A stretch of 64,000 nt of DNA from positions 62,001 through 126,000 of the forward strand of contig NZ_JAFMSU010000001.1 in NCBI RefSeq assembly GCF_017916365.1, given 5' to 3'. Positions within the stretch are counted from its first letter, which is position 1; the number at the start of each line of letters is the position of its first letter. The notes under the pieces were generated by a model, which ran no database searches, had not been told where the DNA came from, and was given only the letters and a program-made list of their open reading frames with translations. The translations under genes were made by a program, and so were the position numbers. Positions 8,293-16,800 of the stretch are shown in pieces. Source of the DNA: Rufibacter roseolus (GTDB taxonomy: Bacteria; Bacteroidota; Bacteroidia; Cytophagales; Hymenobacteraceae).

Positions 8293-9177
8293 TTACTGTG
8301 CGCCGTTCAGGCGCTGCAGGTAACTTTCTACCGAGGCCTGCACCTCAGGGTCTTTGCTGATCTGCTTCACCTTAAGGAAAGCTTTTTGGGCATCTGCCTT
8401 TTTACCTGTCTCAGACAACGCCACGCCTAGGTAAAAGGTGCCCTCTACGTGGTTAGGATTTACCGCCAGTAGTTCATTGAACCGGTCTACCGCCTTCTCA
8501 TACTGGTTAGACTGGATAGACAGCACGCCAAGGTTGAACAGGGCTTTCTCGTTCTTAGGGTCAGCGGCAATCACTTCACGCAGGAGGGTAATGCCCCGCA
8601 TGGGTGTACTGCTGGAGATATAGGTCATGGCCAGGTTGTTCTTGGCATCCAGGTTAGAAGGGTTGTTTTTCAGCACCTGCTCATACAGCCCCTGCGCCTT
8701 GCCGCCCAGCTCCTGGGAGCGTTCCTGCGTGGCGGCAAAGGTGAATGCCTCAAAGTACTGATCAGCCGCCTTCTGGAAGCTTTTCTCGCCTGGTCTCACC
8801 AACGCTACCTGCTCATAGTAGTAGCCAGCGCTGTCATGTTTGGCAATGGCGGCGTATTTCTGCGCCAGCTCATCGGCCAGTTTGCCTTTGGCTTGTGAAT
8901 TGCTCTCCCGGCTGAACTTGGTGCGCAGTTCTGCGATCTCCTTCAACTGGGCGGGGGTAGCCTCCACGTGCGCTGCGGCGGGAGCTGCTGCTTCTGCGGC
9001 GTGGTCTTCGTGGCCCTCATGATTAGGGTCATGGGAAGACTCGCCAGCCGAGGCAGGGGCTCCGTTAGCGGCAAATTCGCCTTTCTTATCTTTATTGATA
9101 ATCACTTTCGGTAACAACGCCATCAATACGGCCAGCACCACGGCAGAAAGAATGAGGGCTATCCGACCTTTTGACAT
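8293..9177 (-). CDS. Membrane-anchored tetratricopeptide-repeat protein
   Basis: A 294-residue protein with a basic start and one N-terminal membrane helix (IALILSAVVLAVLMALLPKVII, residues 6-27), a His/Glu/Ala-rich linker (SHDPNHEGHEDHAAEAA, about residues 48-65), then a helical domain with at least three TPR units in residues 165-290 (NPSNLDAKNNLAMTYI, DPKNEKALFNLGVLSIQ, NPNHVEGTFYLGVALSETG). It is likely a periplasm-facing scaffold attached to the inner membrane; the partner is unknown. The His-rich linker might bind metal, but that is only a suggestion. It lies between the HU gene and the small ribosomal-type gene, all on the minus strand. Confidence 0.85.
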   Translation of the reverse strand: MSKGRIALILSAVVLAVLMALLPKVIINKDKKGEFAANGAPASAGESSHDPNHEGHEDHAAEAAAPAAAHVEATPAQLKEIAELRTKFSRESNSQAKGKLADELAQKYAAIAKHDSAGYYYEQVALVRPGEKSFQKAADQYFEAFTFAATQERSQELGGKAQGLYEQVLKNNPSNLDAKNNLAMTYISSSTPMRGITLLREVIAADPKNEKALFNLGVLSIQSNQYEKAVDRFNELLAVNPNHVEGTFYLGVALSETGKKADAQKAFLKVKQISKDPEVQASVESYLQRLNGAQ

Positions 9178-9222
9178 ATTCTCGTTATCCGGAAATTATT
9201 ATGAAGCAAATAGTTAAGGCTG

Positions 9223-9230
9223 CAAAGGTA
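9223..9230 (-). promoter_or_regulatory. -7 promoter box of the TPR gene
   Basis: TACCTTTG on the minus strand (TAnnTTTG consensus), about 46 nt upstream of the TPR start and just past the HU gene stop. It suggests the TPR gene has its own promoter. Confidence 0.55.
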
Positions 9231-9237
9231 CAAAAAA

Positions 9238-9543
9238 CTAAGAAACTACTGGTTCTTTGATTTTTTTGCTGTTTTTGATCTTAGCAACAAAGGTTTTAGA
9301 CGGCTTGAAGGAAGGGATAAAGTGCTCGTCAATGATGATGGACGTGTTCTTGGAGATATTGCGGGCAACCTTCTTAGCGCGCTTCTTGTTTACAAAGCTC
9401 CCAAAGCCACGCACGTAAATGTTATTACCATCGGCCATGGAGTCCTTCACCACTTTGAAGAACGCTTCTACTGTGGCTGCAACATCAGACTTCTCAATCC
9501 CTGTCTTATCCGCAATTTCTGATATAACTTCTGCTTTAGTCAC
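9238..9543 (-). CDS. HU/IHF-family DNA-binding protein
   Basis: A 101-residue nucleoid protein. It has the full HU/IHF pattern: MTKAEVISEIADKTGIEKSDV (helix pair), FFKVVKDSMADGNNIYVRGFGSF (the beta start with the GFGSF turn), then the DNA-binding arm and FIPSFKPSKTFVAKIK. The start is GTG at 9543; no in-frame ATG gives the complete N-terminal helix. It lies between a TPR gene and divergent mutY. An HU gene beside mutY is common in Bacteroidetes. Confidence 0.93.
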   Translation of the reverse strand: MTKAEVISEIADKTGIEKSDVAATVEAFFKVVKDSMADGNNIYVRGFGSFVNKKRAKKVARNISKNTSIIIDEHFIPSFKPSKTFVAKIKNSKKIKEPVVS

Positions 9544-9631
9544 TTGTTTAATCTTTTAAAGTAATTGAGTAAAGATGAATATGTTTGTACAAACGTTTAC
9601 TGTATCGCTACAGCACCCTGAAATCGGGGCA

Positions 9632-9665
9632 CAAAGGTAGTCGGCCTTTTCGGAAAGTAAAACAA
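9632..9665 (-). promoter_or_regulatory. Bacteroidetes-type promoter of the HU gene
   Basis: Minus strand: -33 TTG (9663-9665), 23-nt spacer, -7 TACCTTTG (9632-9639). The predicted transcript start is near 9625, giving a leader of about 80 nt before the GTG start. Confidence 0.6.
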
Positions 9666-9733
9666 TTTATGTAAAAATCTGCTTCTCTTATGCACGGCGT
9701 AAGAACAGCAAACCAATATGTTAAAGCCTTTTC

Positions 9734-10810
9734 ATGGCCACCAGCACCCCCACCTTCTTTAGCAATACCCTTATAGAATGGTACCACCGCCACCAGCGCT
9801 CTTTGCCCTGGCGGGAGACCACAGACCCTTACGCCATCTGGCTCTCGGAGATAATTCTGCAGCAGACCCGGGTACGGCAGGGCCTTCCGTACTACCTTAA
9901 ATTCATGGAGCGTTTCCCCACGGTGCATGACTTAGCAAACGCCCCCGAGGATGAAGTATTGCGTCTCTGGCAAGGTTTAGGTTACTACTCCCGGGCCCGG
10001 AACCTGCACCACACAGCCAAGCAGGTGGTGGCGGAATTCGGTGGTCAGTTTCCGGATAACTATCACAACCTGTTGCAGTTAAAGGGTGTGGGTTCTTATA
10101 CGGCAGCGGCTATTGCCTCCTTTGCCTACCGTGAACCGGTGGCGGTGCTGGACGGGAACGTGTACCGGGTGCTGGCCCGCGTGTTTGGCCGCCACGAAAA
10201 CATTGCCGCACCCTCCAGCAAGAAAGTCTTTGAGGAAATAGCCAACCACCAGATCCCCGTGGATCACCCGGATACCTACAACCAGGCCATCATGGAGTTC
10301 GGGGCCATCCAGTGCACCCCGGTGAACCCAGATTGCCTTTTCTGCCCTTTGCAGCAGGAGTGCTTCGCATTCCAGAACGGCTTGGTGAATGTGCTGCCCG
10401 TGAAAGAGAAAGCCAAAAGCAGCCGCCACCGTTTTTTGCACTATCTGGTTCTGCAGCACGAAAACAGGCTGTATTTGAGAAAACGCCCCGGAAACGACAT
10501 TTGGCAAGGGCTCTATGATTTCTTCACCGTAGAGACAGACACGCTGCACCCTAACCCAAAACGTTTACAAGAAGAGGTTTCTGCGGCGTTGAATATTCCA
10601 ACCGTTGCCCTCACCAGTACCGGCAAAGTGTACAAACACATCCTCACCCACCAGAAAATATCCGCGCAGTTTTATCTGATTTCGCTTCCTTTCCGTTTAA
10701 GGGAAGAAACAGAAGAATCTATAGGAATCCAGCTATATACTATTGATAAAATAGAAGAACTTCCTAAGCCTATTTTGATTCATTCATTTTTAAATGAGCA
10801 TTTTTTTTAG
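9734..10810 (+). CDS. mutY: A/G-specific adenine glycosylase MutY
   Basis: A 358-residue DNA glycosylase that removes A mispaired with 8-oxoG. Residues 30-60 have the MutY signature PYAIWLSEIILQQTRV with catalytic Glu; the HhH is LKGVGSYTAAAIASFAY; the catalytic Asp is in VAVLDGNVYRV. Four Cys (C-x6-C-x2-C-x5-C in CTPVNPDCLFCPLQQEC) hold the [4Fe-4S] cluster. The C-terminal 120 residues form a Nudix-like domain that reads 8-oxoG (RFLHYLVLQHENRLYLRKRPGNDIWQGLYDF). The length is typical. It is followed by ssb with 45 nt between, then gldE and gldD, a conserved Bacteroidetes order. Confidence 0.97.
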   Translation: MATSTPTFFSNTLIEWYHRHQRSLPWRETTDPYAIWLSEIILQQTRVRQGLPYYLKFMERFPTVHDLANAPEDEVLRLWQGLGYYSRARNLHHTAKQVVAEFGGQFPDNYHNLLQLKGVGSYTAAAIASFAYREPVAVLDGNVYRVLARVFGRHENIAAPSSKKVFEEIANHQIPVDHPDTYNQAIMEFGAIQCTPVNPDCLFCPLQQECFAFQNGLVNVLPVKEKAKSSRHRFLHYLVLQHENRLYLRKRPGNDIWQGLYDFFTVETDTLHPNPKRLQEEVSAALNIPTVALTSTGKVYKHILTHQKISAQFYLISLPFRLREETEESIGIQLYTIDKIEELPKPILIHSFLNEHFF

Positions 10811-10855
10811 TATTTTTATAAGCTAAATCAAAATTAAACCACCAGATTTCAATCT

Positions 10856-11338
10856 ATGGCTAGCATTAATAAAGTTATCTTAATTGGCAACCTTGGCAAA
10901 GATCCGGAAGTGCGTCACTTAGAAGGCGGCGTGGCGGTAGCCCGTTTCCCGCTGGCTACTTCTGAAACGTTCAAAGACAAGAACGGCGATAGACAGGAGC
11001 GCACCGAGTGGCATAACATTGTGGTATGGCGCGGCCTGGCAGAGGTGGCAGAGAAATACCTGAAGAAAGGCCAGTCTGTCTATATTGAAGGAAGAATCAG
11101 AACCAACAGCTACCAGGACAAGGATGGCGTGCAGCGCTACAGCACTGAGATTGTGGCCGATAACATGACCATGCTGGGTGGCCGTTCTGAAGGCGGGGCA
11201 GCCCAAAACGGCGGAAGCTACGGCAACGACGCCGCCTCTGCCAGCGTAAGCAATACCAGCGGCAACGCCGGCCAAAGCAAAGGTGGAAGTTCTAAGTCTG
11301 TGGCCTATGACGAGGAGCCAGACGATCTGCCTTTCTAA
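10856..11338 (+). CDS. ssb: Single-stranded DNA-binding protein
   Basis: A 160-residue ssDNA-binding protein with an N-terminal OB fold ([62 protein letters not shown]) over residues 1-110, a Gly/Ser/Asn-rich flexible linker (115-148) and the acidic tip DEEPDDLPF that docks repair and replication partners. RecG, in the same window, is a known partner of SSB tips in other bacteria. It sits in the mutY-ssb-gldE-gldD run. Confidence 0.97.
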   Translation: MASINKVILIGNLGKDPEVRHLEGGVAVARFPLATSETFKDKNGDRQERTEWHNIVVWRGLAEVAEKYLKKGQSVYIEGRIRTNSYQDKDGVQRYSTEIVADNMTMLGGRSEGGAAQNGGSYGNDAASASVSNTSGNAGQSKGGSSKSVAYDEEPDDLPF

Positions 11339-11364
11339 CCTATTGTTGAACCAAACATTGACTT

Positions 11365-12720
11365 TTGGAAAGTATACCTCCATTAGGAGAGCCCTCCAGT
11401 TGGGGCTCTCTCTTAACTTTATCCCTTCCAGCTGTCAAAGGGGTGGATTGGGTTCCTTCTGCTCTCCTGGCACTGCTCTTAGTCTGCACACTGGCCATTA
11501 CCGCTGCCCTGGCGGCTTTTCAACAGTTTCTTAGCACCACCTCTTTAACGTCTGCCCAGAAGACGGCGGCCTTGCCTGCATCCCTGTATGCCGAGCCAGA
11601 GAACGCTGTGCTGGCCGGAGTATTCCTGGCCTCTACCCTACACCTTTTAGCTGGTATAACTGGCTTCTGGCTTTTAAGAGACCTCATCGCTGCTTCCACG
11701 AGTTATCCCTGGATTTGGGTTAGTGTGGGCCTTGCCGTAGTGGCAACCATCTTCCTCATGCTGCGCGGGTATTTCGCCAACTGGGGACGTCGCAGGCAGG
11801 AATCTTCTTCTACACCGGTTTTTTTGGGGGTTATTAAAGCCATTCAGGCCATTGGGGCGCCATTTGTTTCCCTCATTCTGCCGTTAAAAGGACTGGTGGG
11901 CCAGACCCGGGTGGCATTCGGCACGCCTTCACCTACAGAAGAACTTTCCCTTTCTCTTGACCAGGCCCCCACAGAACCTGCCTCGCCAGAAGAAAAAGGG
12001 CTTTTGAAAGCCATCGTGAATTTCAGTTCCATTACCGTAAGGCAGATCATGCGGTCCAGGGTAGATGTGATTGCCTTGCACCGCCGCCTGCCTTATTCTG
12101 CCCTGCTGAAGCAGATCCAACAATGGGGTTACTCGCGGGTACCGGTCTACAGCCAGGGTCTGGATAAGTTGGATGGAATCCTGTATGTGAAGGACATTCT
12201 CCCCTACCTCAACGCCCACGCAGATTTTGTGTGGCAAAACCTCATCAGAACCCCTTACTTTGTACCGGAGACTAAGAAGATAGACGAACTGCTGCGCGAG
12301 TTTCAGGAGCGGCGCGTGCACATGGCCCTGGTGGTGAACGAGTACGGCGAAACCACGGGCCTTATCACCTTAGAGGATGTGATTGAGGAGATTGTGGGCG
12401 AAATCCACGATGAGCTGGACGAGGAAGAAGACCACTACTATACGCAACTGGACGAGCACACGTTCTTGTTTGAAGGACGCACCTCGCTGCACGATTTCTG
12501 CAAGATAGTAGACCCGCCCACCGATCTCATGAAAGAGATCAAAGACAACGTGGAGTCTGTGGCTGGCCTCATGCTGCGTCTTTTCTCCCGCATACCGCAT
12601 ACCGGCGAAGAAATGCAGTGGGGTCCGTACCTCTTCCGCATTGAAGCCGCCGACAGTAAAAAAATAAAGAAAGTACGGGTACACGAGCCGGTACCCCATC
12701 CGCATAATGAAAAAGAATAA
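11365..12720 (+). CDS. gldE: Gliding-associated membrane protein GldE (CBS/CorC family)
   Basis: A 451-residue protein with four hydrophobic segments in residues 25-160 (DUF21-like), a CBS pair at about 215-335 (ITVRQIMRSRVDVIALHRRLP; VHMALVVNEYGETTGLITLED) and a C-terminal CorC/HlyC domain. In Flavobacterium GldE supports GldD. The start is uncertain: the longest frame starts with TTG at 11365, and its opening (GEPSS near residue 8) fits GldE homologues, but a GC hairpin (11387-11410) lies inside the first 15 codons. The gene overlaps gldD by 14 nt, so the two are translationally linked. Confidence 0.9.
   Translation: MESIPPLGEPSSWGSLLTLSLPAVKGVDWVPSALLALLLVCTLAITAALAAFQQFLSTTSLTSAQKTAALPASLYAEPENAVLAGVFLASTLHLLAGITGFWLLRDLIAASTSYPWIWVSVGLAVVATIFLMLRGYFANWGRRRQESSSTPVFLGVIKAIQAIGAPFVSLILPLKGLVGQTRVAFGTPSPTEELSLSLDQAPTEPASPEEKGLLKAIVNFSSITVRQIMRSRVDVIALHRRLPYSALLKQIQQWGYSRVPVYSQGLDKLDGILYVKDILPYLNAHADFVWQNLIRTPYFVPETKKIDELLREFQERRVHMALVVNEYGETTGLITLEDVIEEIVGEIHDELDEEEDHYYTQLDEHTFLFEGRTSLHDFCKIVDPPTDLMKEIKDNVESVAGLMLRLFSRIPHTGEEMQWGPYLFRIEAADSKKIKKVRVHEPVPHPHNEKE
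11387..11410 (+). other. GC hairpin inside the first codons of gldE
   Basis: GAGAGCCC pairs with GGGCTCTC around an 8-nt loop, followed by TCTTAACTTT. It could be a leaky terminator of ssb or a structure that limits gldE translation. Short, so chance cannot be excluded. Confidence 0.35.
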
Positions 12721-13306
12721 CCTCTTCTATCTGGTTGCCCTGCTGGGCGGATTTTTGTTTCTGTCTGGCTGCGCCGAAGAGTACACTCCCAAGCCCAAAG
12801 GCTTTAACCGCATAGACCTACCGGAGCCCCGGTACATACAACTGCAAGAGAAACACCCTTACACCTTTGAGCACTCTGTTTACGCCAAGATCCTAAAAGA
12901 CTCCTCGCGCATAGCAGAGCCGCACTGGATTGACATTTACTACCCCCGTTTCAAGGCCAATATTCAGATAACGTACAAGAACTTCAACCAGGATCCTAAG
13001 GTATTCAACGGCCTGGTAGAGGATGCCCGTAAACTCACCTCCCGCCACCAGATCAAAGCTTACGCCATTGAGGAAAGCCAGATCAAGACGCCCACCGGCA
13101 TTACCGCCAGCGTGTTTGAACTGGAAGGCGAGGTACCCAGCCAGTTTCAGTTCTATTTGACAGACAGCACCAAGCACTTCTTCCGCGGCGCGCTCTACTT
13201 CAGAACCGCCACCTCTAATGACTCCCTTGCCCCGGTGATTGAGTACCTGAAGAAAGACGCCGTGCACCTCTTGAACACCCTCCATTGGACTGAGCAGATA
13301 AAGTAA
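12707..13306 (+). CDS. gldD: Gliding motility lipoprotein GldD
   Basis: A 199-residue lipoprotein needed for gliding in Flavobacterium. Residues 1-21 are a lipoprotein signal with lipobox LSGC. It continues with the GldD opening (PKPKGFNRIDLPEPRY), the block YYPRFKANIQITYK and the C-terminal FYLTDSTKHFFRGALYF and NDSLAPVIEYLKKDAVHLLNTLHW. The start codon lies within the end of gldE. Followed by P36 copy 5 and a terminator. With gldB in the same window but no gldC, the set is split. Confidence 0.95.
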   Translation: MKKNNLFYLVALLGGFLFLSGCAEEYTPKPKGFNRIDLPEPRYIQLQEKHPYTFEHSVYAKILKDSSRIAEPHWIDIYYPRFKANIQITYKNFNQDPKVFNGLVEDARKLTSRHQIKAYAIEESQIKTPTGITASVFELEGEVPSQFQFYLTDSTKHFFRGALYFRTATSNDSLAPVIEYLKKDAVHLLNTLHWTEQIK

Positions 13307-13312
13307 GTTCCG

Positions 13313-13348
13313 ATTAAGGATCATTTTTGAGGAAATCAGCCCTAAAAC
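13313..13348. repeat. P36 palindrome copy 5 (degenerate left arm)
   Basis: Right arm AAATCAGCCCTAAAAC is near consensus; the left arm ATTAAGGATCATTTTT has drifted. It starts 7 nt after the gldD stop. Confidence 0.55.
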
Positions 13349-13362
13349 AGCTAGCCAATTCT

Positions 13363-13403
13363 AAAAGCCGAGTAGTATCTTGTGGATGCTATTCGGCTTT
13401 TTT
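13363..13403 (+). terminator. Terminator after gldD
   Basis: AAAAGCCGA-G-TAG-T-ATC pairs with GAT-G-CTA-T-TCGGCTTTT, with a long T run on the plus strand. It ends the mutY-ssb-gldE-gldD unit. Confidence 0.8.
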
Positions 13404-13455
13404 ATTTCTATTGTCAAATGAACTGGTTAGAAGCAAGCCTACAAAAAGGCCATAG

Positions 13456-13640
13456 GTGCACCTGAAAAGGAGAGCACTGTTATACACCTTTGCTTTTTCC
13501 TGCAGTGAAATAAAGCCTAACGAGAGGTTCATCAAAGAAATTGAGGAGAGCAGCTATTTTGATGAGTTTTCAATGCCGAAATAAACTACCTTGAAGTAAA
13601 GGAAAACACGCCTCAAGTCCCGCATTCCCATGCATCCATC
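13456..13640 (+). pseudogene. Possible decayed small lipoprotein gene
   Basis: A GTG at 13456 opens 42 codons that read like a small lipoprotein start (hydrophobic LLYTFAFSC, then ERFIKEIEESSYFDEFS) and stop at 13584. A one-base shift near 13572 would continue with a coding-like stretch (NAEINYLEVKENTPQVP) to a stop near 13657. This may be a frameshifted remnant; without a homologue it stays speculative. The rest of the 388-nt gap before the esterase shows nothing clear. Confidence 0.25.
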
Positions 13641-13694
13641 ACCCCGTGTTTTTGACTTAATTTTAAGGTTTTCCATCTAAAACATTGCTGCTAA

Positions 13695-14924
13695 ATGGCC
13701 CGGGCAATTTGCATCCTTTTATGGCTGATTTCTTTTTCCATGGCCTATGGCCAGGTGGGTAGGCAGATAGTGATTGGCGTAAGAGACACCGTGGCCTCAA
13801 AGGTTTTGGACGAGAAAAGGGGTTTACTGGTGCATCTGCCCATGACAGAGCCAGACGTGTTTTCGCCAGACCAGAAGTACCCGGTTATCTATGTTCTGGA
13901 TGGCGACGGAAGCCTGTTTTACTCGGTGGTGGCGATTACGGAAGGGTTGAGCGGCGGAAGCGGGAACTTCATGTTTCCGAAGATGATAGTGGTAGGCATC
14001 CCCAACACAGACCGCACCCGCGACCTGACGCCCACCCACAGCACAGATTCTACCGTAATGCCCGGCTTCTTACTCGCCAACTCCGGCGGCGGCGAGAAGT
14101 TTCTCTCCTTTTTTCAGAGGGAACTCATTCCCCATATAGAGACTCATTATCCGGCGGCGCCTTACCGGGTCATTATTGGGCACTCTTTTGGCGGGCTCAC
14201 CGTGCTCAATGCCCTGGCAAACCACAAAGGGCTGTTCAACTCTTTCGTGGCCATTGACCCCAGTATGTGGTGGGACAACTTGCGCTACAGCCAGGCTCTG
14301 AAAACCACCTTGCGGCAAGGGAATTTCGCCAATAAGGCGCTGTACGTGGCCATCGCCAATTCCATGGAGAAAAAATTCACCCTGCAAACGGTGACCAAAG
14401 ACCAGACCGCAGCTACCCTCCCCATCCGCTCTATTCTGGACTTCGATAAGTTTCTGAAAGAAAACCCAAAGCCCGGACTAATTTACAGATCAAAGTTCTA
14501 CCCAGATTATGACCACGGAGGGGTTCCGTTGGTGGCCATCTATGACGCTCTGCCCTTTGTCTTTGACTTCTTTTCGCTCAACTTCCCGTTCTCCACCTTT
14601 TTCAACCCCACTTACAAAGACGATGGGCTTCTCGTAAACCATTACCAAAAGGTGAGCGCCAGAATGGGCTACACGGTATCGCCGCCGGGAGAATTGGTGA
14701 ACGCCCTGGCCCACCAACTTATGGATACCCGCCAGTTTGACCGCGCCTACAAACTGCTCCAGTTGAACATAGACAACTATCCTAAAAGCTATAGGCCTTA
14801 CAGCGCCATGGCCGAGTATTTTGAGCTGAAGGGAGACAAACGGAAAGCTAGGGAATACTACCTGAAATCGGTAGAGATCAAGCCCCTGCCCGAGACTAAG
14901 GCGAAATTAAACAACCTGAAATAA
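13695..14924 (+). CDS. Exported alpha/beta-hydrolase (putative esterase family) with C-terminal TPR
   Basis: A 409-residue secreted enzyme. The signal peptide is residues 1-20 (SFSMAYGQ). The esterase domain (25-300) has YPVIYVLDGDGSLFYSVV early, the nucleophile elbow G-H-S-F-G-G, and later DYDHGGVPLVAIYDALPFVFDFF, where the His lies; this is the layout of the putative-esterase (Fes/IroE-like) family. Residues 330-409 are helical with TPR character (FDRAYKLLQLNIDNYPKSYRPYSAMAEYFELKGDKRKAREYYLKS). Such proteins hydrolyse esters of unknown kind; siderophore genes are not nearby, so no iron role is claimed. A single gene, followed by P36 copy 6. Confidence 0.82.
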   Translation: MARAICILLWLISFSMAYGQVGRQIVIGVRDTVASKVLDEKRGLLVHLPMTEPDVFSPDQKYPVIYVLDGDGSLFYSVVAITEGLSGGSGNFMFPKMIVVGIPNTDRTRDLTPTHSTDSTVMPGFLLANSGGGEKFLSFFQRELIPHIETHYPAAPYRVIIGHSFGGLTVLNALANHKGLFNSFVAIDPSMWWDNLRYSQALKTTLRQGNFANKALYVAIANSMEKKFTLQTVTKDQTAATLPIRSILDFDKFLKENPKPGLIYRSKFYPDYDHGGVPLVAIYDALPFVFDFFSLNFPFSTFFNPTYKDDGLLVNHYQKVSARMGYTVSPPGELVNALAHQLMDTRQFDRAYKLLQLNIDNYPKSYRPYSAMAEYFELKGDKRKAREYYLKSVEIKPLPETKAKLNNLK

Positions 14925-14952
14925 AGGAATCCGCTTGTAGCAGATGTCTTCC

Positions 14953-14988
14953 GTTTAGGATGTTTTTTCAGGAAACAGGGGTTAAAAT
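14953..14988. repeat. P36 palindrome copy 6 (degenerate)
   Basis: Left GTTTAGGATGTTTTTT, loop CAGG, right AAACAGGGGTTAAAAT. The flanks CCG and CGG still pair, just outside the element. It lies 29 nt after the esterase stop. Confidence 0.5.
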
Positions 14989-15058
14989 ACGGCTTCAGCT
15001 CTTATCTGCTGTCTTACGCTTGGCAAGGGCTATTTTATGGTTCCAACCAATTCTTTCC

Positions 15059-15832
15059 TTACAGGTTTACCTCAATCCAGACGGGGCCATGGTCGCTGGA
15101 TTTTTCCCAGCCTCTCACCTCACGGTCTACGCCGGCGGAGACTAGCTTTCCCGCCAGATCGGGGCTGAGCAACAGATGGTCAATCCGGAGGCCGGCGTTT
15201 CGGCCGTAGGCGTTCCGGAAGTAATCCCAGAAGGTGTAGATGGTTTCGTTGGGGTGAAGCTGCCGGAGCGCATCAATCCAGCCCTGGGCTTTCAGTTCCT
15301 CAAACGCGGCGCGGCTCTCAGGCCGGAACAGCGCATCTTCTACCCAACGCTCGGGTTTGTAGGCATCCAGCTCAGTGGGGATCACGTTGTAGTCACCAGC
15401 CAGCACCACGGGGATATTGGAAGAAAGCAAATCGGCGGCATGGGCTTTCAGCCGATCAAACCACTGCAGTTTGTAGTCGAACTTTGGTCCTGGAGCCGGG
15501 TTGCCGTTGGGCAGGTACAGACAACCTATCAACACGCCGTTCACCATAGCCTCCAGGTAGCGGCTTTGCTCATCCTCTGGGTCACCAGCCAGCCCCCTGC
15601 CCACCTCCTCGGGTTTCTGTTCCTTTGCCAGGATTGCTACGCCATTCCAACTCTTCTGCCCGTGCCAAACGGCCTGATAGCCTATATCAAGTAAGGCTTG
15701 TTCCGGAAACTTCTCCTGCGGCGTCTTCAATTCCTGGAGGCAAGCCACATCTGGCTGGGTTTCTTCAAGCCAACGCAGTAAAACCGGTAGGCGGGCATGG
15801 ATTCCGTTCACGTTGTAAGTCGCTATTTTCAT
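15059..15832 (-). CDS. xth: Exodeoxyribonuclease III
   Basis: A 257-residue AP endonuclease/3'-exonuclease of base-excision repair. It has the EEP-fold signatures: KIATYNVNGIHARLP (Asn), CLQELK (metal Glu), VLAGDYNVIP (Asp/Asn), LRIDHLLLS and the C-terminal SSDHGPVW (His). The start at 15832 (MKIATYNVNGI) is chosen because it gives the standard N-terminus; a longer frame starts 17 codons upstream but adds an unrelated leader. It faces the esterase gene and is divergent from the acetyltransferase. With nth, mutY, vsr and recG it adds to a repair-rich window. Confidence 0.95.
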   Translation of the reverse strand: MKIATYNVNGIHARLPVLLRWLEETQPDVACLQELKTPQEKFPEQALLDIGYQAVWHGQKSWNGVAILAKEQKPEEVGRGLAGDPEDEQSRYLEAMVNGVLIGCLYLPNGNPAPGPKFDYKLQWFDRLKAHAADLLSSNIPVVLAGDYNVIPTELDAYKPERWVEDALFRPESRAAFEELKAQGWIDALRQLHPNETIYTFWDYFRNAYGRNAGLRIDHLLLSPDLAGKLVSAGVDREVRGWEKSSDHGPVWIEVNL

Positions 15833-15993
15833 GGGTAGAATAGTTGTGGGGAGCTGTGCATTTGATGAAACTTCCAGTAACATACGGCTTCCGCTTGTAG
15901 AAAGCTATAGGGTGTAAAGGAAAGGCTTGCCAGCCTCGGACCTTATGGCTAGTTTCACCCCACAGACCCCTAAGACGATTTGCTTTGCCCCAG

Positions 15994-16524
15994 ATGACCT
16001 CGCAATCTTACACCATCAGAAACGCAGACCCAAATGAATTTGAAGCACTAGGCCAACTCATGGTGCAGGTCTACTCCCAGTTAGAAGGCTTCCCGAAGCC
16101 CGATGAGCAGCCCGCCTATTATCAGATGTTTTCTAACATCGGGGAGTTTACCCAAAACCCGGGCGTGGAGATTTTGGTGGCAGTATCTCAAAAAGGCACC
16201 ATAAACGGAGGCGTAGTTTTCTTCCGGGACCTGCAGTATTACGGCTCGGGCGGCACGGCTACCCAGGAGAAGAACGCCGCTGGTTTCCGGCTGCTGGCGG
16301 TTTCCCCTGAATCCCAGGGACTAGGCATCGGCAAGGCCCTGACCTTGGCATGTATCCAACGCGCGAAAGATCACCAACTTTCACAAGTCATTATCCACAG
16401 TACCAAAGCCATGCAGACCGCCTGGCAGATGTACGAGAGACTGGGTTTCAGAAGGTCCGAGGACCTGGACTTTATGCAGGGAGAGTTACCGGTGTATGGG
16501 TTCAGGCTGCACCTCCCAGCCTAG
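15994..16524 (+). CDS. GNAT-family N-acetyltransferase
   Basis: A 176-residue acetyl-CoA-dependent acetyltransferase. The acetyl-CoA site is clear: RLLAVSPESQGLGIGKALTLAC (motif A, Q-x-x-G-I/L-G-K/A). Motif B follows with MYERLGFRRSEDLDF. The substrate is unknown. The ATG at 15994 is preferred over a TTG three codons upstream. A single gene between xth (divergent) and recG, with two P36 copies in the 276-nt gap to recG. Confidence 0.88.
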   Translation: MTSQSYTIRNADPNEFEALGQLMVQVYSQLEGFPKPDEQPAYYQMFSNIGEFTQNPGVEILVAVSQKGTINGGVVFFRDLQYYGSGGTATQEKNAAGFRLLAVSPESQGLGIGKALTLACIQRAKDHQLSQVIIHSTKAMQTAWQMYERLGFRRSEDLDFMQGELPVYGFRLHLPA

Positions 16525-16615
16525 GAAGAACCAAAGCCACCCGCTATCGACAGCACTTTCCCCGCGTCTATCTGATCTGCAGTCTGAGTATACAATTAAG
16601 CTGTACCAGTCCTCC

Positions 16616-16651
16616 ATTTCGGGCCTGATTTCGGGAAAACAGCTCTGAAAC
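16616..16651. repeat. P36 palindrome copy 7
   Basis: Left ATTTCGGGCCTGATTT, loop CGGG, right AAAACAGCTCTGAAAC; about 12 of 16 pairs. In the acetyltransferase-recG gap, in which it is the first of two copies. Confidence 0.75.
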
Positions 16652-16745
16652 GGAATCAATGTATTTTCCACGGGCTACAAAACCTGCTAATCTCATTAGC
16701 CTGCCTCCTATCTTTTGCGTAATTTTACAGGGCGGCTTTCTTTCC

Positions 16746-16781
16746 ATTTCCGGGGTGATTTCTCAGAAACAGGTTTAAAAC
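16746..16781. repeat. P36 palindrome copy 8
   Basis: Left ATTTCCGGGGTGATTT, loop CTCA, right GAAACAGGTTTAAAAC. It ends 19 nt before the recG GTG start, so it would be in the recG leader. Confidence 0.65.
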
Positions 16782-16800
16782 ACGGCTGCTTCTCTTATCA

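Noticed and set aside
9544..9733. Riboswitch in the leader of the HU gene
   Set aside because: Small dyads (TTTGTACAAA and TGTATCGCTACA) are present but no known riboswitch pattern; a plain promoter explains the region.
11387..11410. Terminator that would separate ssb from gldE
   Set aside because: The stem is only 8 bp without a real T run, and it lies within the probable gldE coding start; kept only as a hairpin note.
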